From Diprion similis (lineage: Eukaryota > Arthropoda > Insecta > Hymenoptera > Diprionidae), in assembly GCF_021155765.1 (NCBI RefSeq), contig NC_060106.1, positions 7,447,501 to 7,511,500 on the forward strand: a stretch of DNA of 64,000 nucleotides, read 5' to 3'. A model generated the notes under the pieces. The model was given only the letters and a program-made list of their open reading frames with translations, searched no databases and was not told the DNA's origin. The position numbers and the translations under genes were made by a program. Below are positions 1 through 10,985 of this stretch, piece after piece (position 1 is the first letter of the stretch; each line of letters starts with the position of its first letter).

Positions 1-2
1 CG

Positions 3-3000
3 GACACAAACAACAACTATCCCGAGTTCCAGGATGCTCCTTATACTTATGAGCTGCCAATGCCTTTTCCATCAGGATTCTCTGTGCAATTGTTCGGCAC
101 TATTTCCGCTAAGGACATCGATCTCACGAATACGAATATCAGTTTCACTTTAAACTCTTCTGATTCCAACGCTAATGGGTTTTCCGCATCGTGGTTATCT
201 CAAGACACATCAGATACCAAACTACATTACGCTCAGCTATTGACTACGGCTCTGCTGAATATTGAAGAAGATGTAACTTTCAAGATCTACGCAACGGTAA
301 TCCATTAAAAAAATCTAACGTTTATTAACCCTCAACCATGTTACGCAAGAATGAGAAACATTACAGCGATGAAGATTTTCCAGGCCAAGGAATGCGCTTT
401 GCTCCTCGATTCCGTTTAGTATCAAATGGAAAAGATTCATACTTGTTGATACTTTGATTTAGACTGTTCACTTAAGGCACGCTCAAACAGCTCAACGTGT
501 TTTCTAAGAATTCAATTCATTACAGGATACTGGTACACCTGCTCTGACTTCTGAAACGAGCATTACTATCAGCGTGGATGAAGAAAACAGTACTCCCTCT
601 AGTCCGATATTTACGTATCCTGTTTACATCGCGGATCTCTCCGGTCTCACTGAGGAAGAGGTACTTGAAACACCATGGCATTGGTCATCCATTTTCTTGT
701 TCACGAAGGAAATTATTCATAGTCAAGATAATATTTTGTTCAAAGATTCCGATACATTGTATGTCAAGCTACTGATTGACTCGTATTATTTGTTCACGTG
801 TACTTTCAATTATTACTTATCTTAAAATGTCCAGGCAAATGGCACAACGGTGGTCTTCAATCAAGGCGACATCACCTTGAGTCAAGGAGCCAGTAATACG
901 ACGTCGTTCACGATCGTTGACAATATAGGGAGTAAGTTGAATAAAAAAAATTAACCATGTAGATTATGGATAAGTTATCTTGCGAATGAAGAAAGAAAGT
1001 CTCTGACCTTATCAAATCTGAATCATAAACACATGAGATCCAGCACTCAATGTGGACACGTCATACTTATTACCCTGAGATATGCTGTGTGACTTACGGA
1101 ACTGATAATTTCATTAACTCGATGAATAAATTATCATGGACGTCCTTAGTTGAAGATAACAATCTGATAAAGCTAATACGGCGTAAAATCGCAGGTTACG
1201 AAGACAATTTCCTGATCACCGTTAGTGAAGACTACACCACCATTAGCATAACCCTTCAGAATGTGGGCTCTGAATTACTTGCTGAATACTACGTCATCTT
1301 AACTCTAACTGTGAGTATGGAGTAACGTTGTTCTTTAAGTCAAAAAGTCTCACCTATTTGAAATTTAACACATGTATATTTCCAGGCAGTAAGAACTGGC
1401 GCAACAGATACGGGAATAACCATTTTGCACATTGCTTTACCCGGAATTGTTTCTACGGGATGTAGTTCGACTACAACAGAAGGAGGTACCACCATTGTCA
1501 CTTCAACTATAGCAACTATTTCAGCAGTGACAAGTGAAACAGAATGTAAGAACTCGGATTACTTACTGATGAATTTTATCGTCATTTCAAATTATTCATT
1601 TCTCATACCTATATGCTGATAGTACTACCAATTTTTTGACAAAGTAAAGAACGATGAGGTTATGCAGGAAATTCATACTTTATTCAGCCACGATAGCAAC
1701 TACCACAATCACGGAGTGCCCGACAATCACCACGGACGATTGTGTCTGCGATTCTTCCACGACAGTTACTTCTGGATACGAAAGCACCTATACAACGACG
1801 ACTACTGACAGAAGTGAAGATTCAACAACGACCAGTACCAGTGATGGTGCAACTGATACTACAGAGAATGTTGCAACAACCACGACTACAGGTAGTAAAA
1901 GAACGTACTGAATTGTTATGTTAACATTGGGACGGTTTTTATATCATTCACGGTTTTCAGTCGAAACAACCGAATGTCCTGTTGTAACTGTTACCCAAGA
2001 ATGTGATTGCACTGAATCAACGGTGACTACATCATACTCTGCTGCAACTACCACAGTAGCAGTTGACACTTTAACCACAACCCTATCACCCGGAAGTGAA
2101 ACCACAACTTTGTCCACCGAAGATGATACTACGATTACGACAACCACGATTGTCACTCCTGGCTTGAGTTTCTCAAGTAGTACCTACAGATTTGACAAGA
2201 ACTCTACCTTCACTGGAATTCTTATGACGCAAACAGCAGTGGCCACTAACGCTGAAGGAACCATTGTCTATTCTGTGTCTATTGACGATGGTAACGTCTT
2301 CACAACTTTACAGACCAGTTCCAAACTACTTTTATAATCACACTCGTGAATAATTAACAGAATTTTTATATTACAGATGATCTTTCATCCAGGGTTATAA
2401 TAGACGCTGACACTGCTACCTTAGAAGTTACAGCGGCAATCAGCCCGGGAGTTTACACATTTCAAATTTTAGCGACTATCGACGGTTTGAGCATTAGTGC
2501 ATCGGCAACCGTCATTCTTGTAATCAGCACGCTAACTGAGTGCAGTGGTGACATCGTATTTGGTTATGCTCTCCAGATTATCGAACTTGAAGAAGAGTCA
2601 GCCCATGAAAATATACTCCCACTCGACGATAATGGGTGCAACTATACTATTTATTCACAAACACCTAGCCAAGGTATTACTTCAATCATATCGGTTTTAT
2701 TACAGTTCACTCTATGCCGTTAACTTTCACCGTGTTATATATTTTTTCATCACCATTGAATTTTGCATGAAAAGACGATGTTGACCTCCATTTACCTTCC
2801 GAAAACTCTAATAATCTCACGTTCCAGACTTATTTACTATCACCGGTAACTACCTCAACACGGTCGCCATTGACAGAGAGGCTTCATACTTTAGCAACAT
2901 GACAGTGGCTCAAGTTCGTGTGATCATTGATGCGAGCTGTCCGAACGATACAGATACCACGAACAACACCACGACTACCAGATCGAAACGAGACACGGAA

Positions 3001-6000
3001 TATGAAATCTTGACCGAGAACATCGCATATGAGCGTACCAGAACTGTTTTGATTGTCATCATCACCGACATAAACGACAACGCTCCTGTTTGGAATTCCA
3101 ACACACCAACCTACATAGGGTTCCCTGGATACGAGCTGGCGCAACTCATTCTCGTTCCCTACGTCTATCAACTTGGGGTGAGTCTGAGTGACTAACGTTT
3201 TCAAGATATTACGACAAGGTATGATGTTAGTATGCTGCACATCTAACACATCTGCTGCTGAAAGGATCACACTTATAATGCAATAACGTAATATAGGCAA
3301 TAACGTCATAGTGACATTCAGTTGAACTTAATCACTTCTGAAACATACCAACAATCGTACTGAAAAACGAGATCTGTAATCGAAAACCAGCATTTGACAT
3401 TCATTCGCAAACTAATCTATAAGATTAATTCTCTAATGAGAACTTTCTCCACTAAATTGTAATATCCATATTTCAGGCGACTGACGCCGACATTGATGAT
3501 AATGCAATTGTAACCTACTCACTACAAAGTGGTTCCAACGATGTCTTCTACATCCACAATACGGATGGAACACTCTACATACAGCAGGGTGTCTACACTG
3601 AAGACGGTTACCAATTCACGGTTACTGCAACGGACGGCACCTTTGAAACATCAACCGACCTGACAGTTAGAACACTCGCGAGTAGCAATGTAGCTGTTCT
3701 ATTCATTAACGGTGGTCTTTTAGAAGATGTTGATGACATTGTAGAGGAGTTGAGTACCAGTACTGGATATTGGGTTCAGGCACTCACTTCGGCCGTAATA
3801 TCTGAAAGCGATGCTGCAAATTTCACCTCTTTAAAGTCACTCTCCAGCTGGACAAAAAGAGCTACCGATACCAATACCCTTCTTCGACTTGTCCTCTACG
3901 GACTGAATATCACCGAACCTGTGGCCAGCGAAATTCTAGTCTCGTATGTATCACGATCGTTTTTGACTTCAAACCGATTGCGTAACGTTGCTCACATAGT
4001 TAGACATTCCTTCTGCTTTTACAGAACCGTTGAAGGTACTAACTTCACTTGGGGAATCAGCGACTTGGCGACATTGGAATCAATTCTAGCTGACAGTTCA
4101 GAATCCGCCATGTTGACAGAATTCGATACTCGTGGTTATTGGGCAGCGATAATTGTGCTATCAGTGCTTTTGTTATTACTGGCAATTGCCGCTGGTGTCG
4201 TCTACTTCTTGTTCTGCAGGTATGATTTGAATTTATAACACAACAAAAAACATCAGCAAACTTTGAATATACTCATCACAATTTTAGACCCAACAAATCC
4301 ACGTCAGTGGAATCCGATGTTTCATACGAGAACTTTGATGGTCGTCAATCAAACGAAAGTAACGGGTAAGTTACTGAGTAATGTTTTTACTGGATTTTTC
4401 AAATGAATATGTATTGCAGTATGGCCTTAACAGTAGTAATTATTAGAAGCAGAACCTTACAATTATATGTGTAATCCTGAAAAATTCAGCTTTGTAGTAA
4501 ATCGCTGTCACTATTCTTGACTGACATTAATTTGTGAACAAAGTGATCCATCCTTATTTTGCAGTTTATGTTCTCAGTATTTTTAGAAAATATGCATTGA
4601 CTGTTGGATATTTCTAGAAAGTATGTGAAATTCGTTTGCACGTTATTTTGTGAGTATTTCTTTTACAATGCAAAAAACAAAATTAAACTCGTGTTTGTAC
4701 AAGCAGTCAAGGCTGAGCGTGGGAATTATTACGCGCGCTTATATACATAATCACAGTAATTATTATCAATCAGTTATATAAGCAGAATGTACCTTACTGC
4801 GGAATCTTGAGCCTACATAAGTCCATACTGTAGTTAGTCCTAGTTGATGCTAGAAAACACCGCCTCAAATCTGATTACATATTGTTTCGTATTCTTGTAG
4901 AAATTACTACGTGAAATCAGTAACGTTGAGCGAGTCACAGGACCATGTGTAAGCAAAACCCTTATATGTACATGTTTATTTTATGTTCTGCTTGTATTTG
5001 TTGGTTACGAAAGCTTGGAACTCTCCAAAAATGTTTTAAAAAATCGTCCCAAGTTTCTTCAAATTATCGTCTATTATTTATGAAAAATAGTTCTTGGAAT
5101 TGAAATATTTTTCGAACAGCCTTGTAGAGTTCGAAAGTAAACTTGATTTTCTGTTAAAATATTGATTTGCGCTCAAACATGATATTTCGGTGAAAAAAAT
5201 AATCGTCGACGATTATATTTCAATATATATTTCGCAAATACGGGAAATAGATCGTTTTTTGTTGCTTTGAATAATTTGTTCCCACCAAATGTTATAAAAA
5301 GAACATATATTTAAAGTTGATTAAAGCCTTACAATACGGAACAACTGTTCTTTTAATAATTATTCGTTTCAATTCCTGACGAAGATCGGAGTCGACAGAC
5401 TCGCCGAGTGCTGAGTGGGTTTTGAATCAAACGACAAAACCAGACAAATTAGACTTCGAAAATAACCGTTCATTCAGTACTCTGAAAGGAAGCAATGATG
5501 GCGATATTACATTCGTCACACGAAACGAGAGTAGACCAGAGTAAGTTGAAATACCATTGAAATGAAGTATGTCTCGCAAACGTTAAGTCCCGTCGGTTTT
5601 CATCAATGTTTGTTCCATTTCATTCATTTGCCGAAAATTGTTTCTCGTCCTTTTCGCTGCTTTTATAGCAAGTGTCGCACACAATCTTGGTGTTTGGGGG
5701 AAGCATTTTTTTCTATCATGGTATCAAGCAGCCAAATAGAAATAAGGTTTCATACAAATTAACAAAATCGATGATTACAGGAATCTCATCCTAATCTCGT
5801 GATCTTCGTCCACAGTTTCACTGACCTTAATTTCCTTCTTTCGTACATATGATTTTTTTTTACAATTTCGTTATATTGAAATGCCGGGAATAAATTGCCA
5901 ATTCAGCTTAACTTTGGCTGCAAGATGACAAAACCAAAAATTTTATAATTACACTTTCATCATTCGTACAGCTTATTGTTCAATTAACGGTAGTAACTGA

Positions 6001-6959
6001 AATGTACAGTATAAGTCCATCCACTAGATACACGAATTTTTTTAAACTCAAGACAAATAAACTTCCAGTTTAGTCGGTTGCAGATATTTTAATGCAATTT
6101 TTTATAAAACATAGAATAATATAGTTAGCTTTAAAAACTTGTCTAACATACAGCGAAAGTTCAATGCTTCTGTGATGTAAGCCAACACAAACCTTCGATT
6201 GCGCAAAAATATTTAACTAACAGCAATCATATTCCTTATATATTAAATAAGGAACAACACTATATGATCCTTGTTTTTCATACACTAACCTTTTCTATAT
6301 TTTTTATCTTGTATTATTTATCACAAGCCAACGACGTCTTTGTTACATGTATCTGAAGTTTCGATTGCAAACTCAAATTGTCACTGAGGCTAAGTTTCAA
6401 AAAGCATTTTTTATAGATTACTGAAATCTGGTAAGCATGAAATGGTAAACTGAAGGCTGGTAACCCATTTGTTGATTATTGGAACTCATAAGGAAGGTAT
6501 CCCAGATCGATTTCTCCGATTTGATTTCTTTTGCAATATGTTATAGTAGACTAAAAATTAAGTCATACGTATTTTTTTTACCTGGCATTAAACATTTCAA
6601 GGAGTCCTTACTTTGGAGGGAGCTTTCACCCCCTTAAAGTGTTTGATGGCAGATAAAAAAAATACCTGTCGCATAGTTTTTAGTCGACTATACCGTATTA
6701 CAAAAGAAATCTAATCGGAGATATCAACATACATTCCCTGTATGGGGTACATTCCTTGTTAGTATTGGTGATTGTTGAAGTTTTTCATCAAGCGTGAGCG
6801 ATCGAAACTTTAGGTACATTACGTTACGGCATTTTTAATCATTCCAATTACTCATTTATTCTTTATGCCTAACATTTCAGTACCTCGCCTAATCTTACTA
6901 AAAGAAAATCAGTGGCATTCAGCAGCACCGTTGAAGAAATCGAAGTTGCCAGACTTTGA
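3..6959 (+). CDS. Cadherin-family single-pass membrane protein, 3' part (5' end outside window)
   Basis: Exons by splice and phase: 3-296, 526-660 (possibly to 762), 835-931, 1150-1310, 1386-1545, 1688-1891, 1961-2290, 2377-2673, 2828-3177, 3477-3943, 4025-4219, 4288-4365, 4901-4948, 5385-5540, 6881-6959; 3051 nt in total, about 1016 residues. Cadherin calcium-linker motifs are visible: DTNNNYPEF at the very start and DINDNAPVW near 3067-3093, followed by ATDADIDDNA in the next exon. Exons at 1386-2290 encode a Thr/Ser-rich mucin-like stretch with Cys pairs. RSKR at 2980-2991 fits a furin site. A hydrophobic helix (YWAAIIVLSVLLLLLAIAAG and onward, about 4134-4217) is followed by a 120-residue Ser/Asn-rich tail ending VARL. 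A role in adhesion or as a midgut/epithelial surface protein is family knowledge; I cannot name the ortholog. The donor of the second exon is uncertain. Confidence 0.88.
5199..5216. repeat. 18-bp perfect palindrome
   Basis: ATAATCGTCGACGATTAT reads identically on both strands. It lies in a cadherin intron, in AT-rich sequence. Function unknown. Confidence 0.9.
6490..6757. mobile_element. Fold-back MITE-like element in last cadherin intron
   Basis: The stretch begins AAGGAAGGTATCCCA (6490-6504) and ends TGGGGTACATTCCTT (6743-6757), which are near-perfect reverse complements. The arms continue inward for roughly 100 bp each. CTCCGATTTGATTTCTTTTG on the left pairs with the complement of the block ending CTAATCGGAG on the right, and the poly-T/poly-A tracts pair as well. 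Only a short loop remains in the middle. There is no coding capacity. Size and structure fit a non-autonomous DNA transposon. I could not identify a clear target-site duplication. Confidence 0.75.
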
Positions 6960-9900
6960 TTGACTATCACAAAGATATTATGCACAATCAAAATCATTTT
7001 GATACGTTAAGTTAGTACGTAGGAATAATAGATATGATAATTTTATTACCTAGCCTGTACATTTGAATACTTGTAATATACTCATAATTATTGTTACAGT
7101 TATAGATACGCTATCAAAAACATTGTATTGTGACTATTACTATACATTCGTTTTTTCCATTTACATAAGGTTACTTAAAAATTTCATGCTCATGCTGAAC
7201 TACGGTTTTTTAACGATGGAGAATCTGCCAGGTACTAATTTATTATCACTCATAGCTCACTTTTGCATTAGAGACTCAGCAACCGCCTCAAACGCAATAG
7301 AATCGGCGGTGTTCATGGAATGCAAGACAATTGCATATTACGACGCATTTAAATCAACTCTTCAAATCATTGTCAATGCAGTATGAGTGCTCTGCATTCC
7401 TGTATGTTGATTGAATGAAAAATTACTCTTTACCTGACGAGAAGTTGATTAGGTTCCACGTTCGGAAGCTCAATATATGCAAGGGTAATACCGTGTTACG
7501 CGGCATGCCTCATCCCTATGCGCCGTCAATTTTAATCTTCACAGATTGAATTGTCCTCCGTGTGTCTCCATATGGGTATCATCTGCCGGAACACTCCGTT
7601 TTTGTAAGTTTCATGGACAACGATGGATGCTTTCAGGTGTCAATCAAATCGGTCCCGGATCATCACATTATTTTCCCTGCTTTAATCAAGTGAAGAAACT
7701 TTCGATATCAAATTATAATTAGACTTGAGTAAAAAGAAGTATCACATTTTTGGTAAAACTGATTGTGAGTAAAACGTTATAACTTGGGCCATCTGGAATA
7801 TATTTCACACCGAAATCTAGAAGTGCTTCAGATAGTGTTCGGTGACGTCTCATTCCACGTTCATAATGTTTTCTACTCCAAAAACGACGCTTGAAATTCG
7901 CTCCAAACTCATAAGTATAATACGGGCTCGGAAGGTGGGGTGAAATTTTTACAAACCACGAGAAGCGGCATAACAGTGCGAAAAAACTCTATGCATTCAA
8001 GAAACACCTCCGGGGCACAGCATCCGAAATACAGCCTTTGTTCCACGTTTCAAAAGTTTTTGAAGCAGCTGCTGCACGAGGGGTTTGGAGAAGAGTCGGG
8101 TGGCCTAGTAGTATGACCAGTAATAAAATGGTGCAATATACACGTAAGTATAATAACGTGAGAATCGATTTCGTATTGTGCATACGATATGGTGTGACAA
8201 GCAAAATTTTATTCATATAATAATGATAATAATAACACGCGCACAATGTATAAAGAATACAATCGATATCAGAGGTATAAAAGAAAAGTAATCACGTATT
8301 CTTAACGATGAGCGGACGATAATCACTAATGGAATGCTCAATGGCAAGGATCTTCGACTTTATCACGTATAATGTTAATAATGTTAAGTGTATTAATGCA
8401 TTCATACTCAAGATCACAGAACTATATCTATGACAAGCATGATCACAATTATACCAAGATGAACAATTAACTATTCGCATGTATATCGATGAAGTTGTAA
8501 TATACGGCAAATTTTTTAACACGGCGTATAATCTGATTAGTAAACGGAACTTCATGAAATTAATTTTACACAGCTTTAATACACAGTGGATGAACTACTG
8601 TTAACTCTGCACCACGCAACGAGCCATGCCCATCCAATTATCTGTAATAATTGTAGACTCACACATTTTTGGCCCACCGAACAACAGATTGCCGTCCTTG
8701 AAAATACGGATGACCCACCGCGTACAGGAACCGGAAGTGGGACTGAGAGCATGGAGCGCAAATCAATTCAAAATACTTCATCATACGGCATTGGTAATGG
8801 AAATGGTAATTCATAGAACGGTTTAACGGCATTTTTCACAACCATGGTGCTCAGACCACGCTTTCATTTCGTTCCAAATAACTGTGGTCACCCGGTACAT
8901 GACATCGTGCTCAACTGAAAACAGGCTGTAAGGCAAAGCTGTTTGGTGTGGGTTCCAGTGCGCGTGCGCAGATCGTCGGCAATGTGTGGCAGCCGTCATT
9001 CGTTATAAGTTCTGCCCACGCTCCAAGCGCATTGCATACCTTGCCCAAGATCGCAGAGGCAACAACGAGTCAATTGCTCTAATCCCGGCTGAAAATTTAG
9101 TGATAGTTATTACGTGACTGCGGCGAGTGACGAAGGTAATTGCTGTGAAATGATGTGAAAAATAAAATAAGGAAAGAGACGACAGATCACATTTTGAAAA
9201 CACGCCGAATACGGTACGGCAACGGAAAATTTTTAAACATGTTTTGTAAACGTGTAATAACGATATCGCCGCTTCGACGTCTTTCGAGCTGATAACAATC
9301 TACGCTTCAAGACGTTATCTTCGGGTACGGACTACAGTTACTTTGCAATCGACAGGTGAATGGAATTTGAATTCTTACAGTGATAACATTCAAGTGTGAA
9401 ACAGCGCGGTTTATGTCGTTTGTTATGTTTATGATACCGTCAATGTTATGCGCAGCTTTTCTGCATTCAAATTGCTGAGGTGTAGTGAGCTATCAGTATA
9501 GATCTCAACGTCATATGGAGAATTAATTGGGTGTGCCGTTGATAATTAGTTTCTACATCGTGATGTAATTACTATATGTGCTATCCTGCTCAACGAATTT
9601 GCGGCACTTTAAGAATACATGCATGAATTTAAATATACATGCTTTCTCGCCAGCTATTTAATTTCTGGGGAATTCTTGTTTTTTTATTCATCAGCCTAAA
9701 AACGGCAATGAATAATTTTTAATTTTTGTGATTGAAACTACCTGACAAATTGACAGATTTGGCAACCGTGTCTTATGAATAGAACTGTGAGAGTTTTATA
9801 ACCGCAAAATCTATGTGGCACAAATGCTTCACCTCATTCTTATAAGCATACTATTCTACAGAATACGTGCTGCTATGCCAATGTCTTATTATACTTCTAT

Positions 9901-10985
9901 TTGCTCGATACAAACACGTGCGACCGTGTATAAATAATTTACGATTCTGCGCAGTGTAGGGAAATATATCTTTAATCAAACACGAATATTTGAAAAAATA
10001 AAATGAACAAACATAACCGTCAGTGTTAGTGTAATAATGACCGTTCAATCTGTTTAATTCGATACTTTAAATTTGATACAATTGACCAATTTTACTTCAC
10101 ACTCTCCCGGCAAAACGATCGCTGACCAAGTACTAAATAAAAGAATATCAGGTGTGATCTTTCGACTCGGCGAGCACTGATCATACTGCAAAACCGGATT
10201 GATCGCTTCTCTTTTTAATGCAACAGATTCAAGTGAGATGACAGAAATCTGAAACTCGGGGGATTGTGCTATAGAATAAGAAATAAATAAAAGCCTTCGA
10301 GACGGCGAAGCGTCCTTCACATATTGCGCAACTATATTTTAAACACATATCTTCGCACGGTAATTTGTTCAGTCGTTTTATAGCTCGTTAAAATACATTT
10401 TACAAAATTTTCTGGACACCTCTTATCGAAGTCTAGCATTTGCTCCAGAAATATCGTGACGAAACCGCATGTTTCTGTTGCTTTAGAACTTTGACAGATC
10501 GTTATCACTGTGTAGTTTATTTCCTTCGCGGAAAAATAATGTACGTAATGGACAACGAACGTCGACTTTCTGCCTTTTACATGGTGTCGAGTTGGTAATT
10601 CGTACGACGATATAGTCCTGGGCTCCGAACGTGACCAAATTAGCAATTATTTATTGAATGTTAACGTAGCTCTAAAAGTGCTCATGCAATTACAACACTC
10701 GACGATAAAAACATACGACAGTACTAAGTACATACGTTCAACTCGAGACATAAATGGACATATTTTAACTGGGAAATCCACTTCGTTGTGAAGGCTTGCG
10801 GAAGTCACTGCCTTGTGGTTGCAATGATGAATTTTTTTTCAGATTCCCATTTCTCGAGGAGATTTCCCGATGCACTGAAGTTATGATTCGTATGATCATA
10901 TAACAACGATGTGATATATTGAGCTACGCTGAGCAGCAGGGCCGATTGTTCAAAATCAAAGTAGATAGAATAACGAGTTCTCAAA
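6960..10985. other. Intergenic, no gene recognised
   Basis: This 4-kb gap presumably holds the cadherin 3' UTR and the upstream region of the C2-domain gene. Short open frames occur on both strands (for example 7063-7386, 7989-8246, 8586-8816), but none resembles a known protein or has convincing splice context. The 8930-9070 stretch is more GC-rich and contains GCGCGTGCGCA, similar to an NRF-1/ewg-type site, so an untranslated first exon or promoter could lie there. Confidence 0.5.
8957..8970. promoter_or_regulatory. NRF-1/ewg-like motif in GC-rich patch
   Basis: Alternating CG/TG sequence (GTGCGCGTGCGCAG) lies in the only GC-rich patch between the cadherin and C2 genes. It resembles the YGCGCAYGCGCR consensus with one central change. 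It could belong to an untranslated first exon or promoter of the C2-domain gene 2 kb downstream. The match is by motif only. Confidence 0.25.

Noticed and set aside
1944-2156. Val-rich minus-strand frame
   Set aside because: Antisense shadow of the Thr-rich cadherin exon.
8586-8816. 76-residue frame with Gly-Asn repeat end
   Set aside because: No start context, splice support or homology; left as unassigned.
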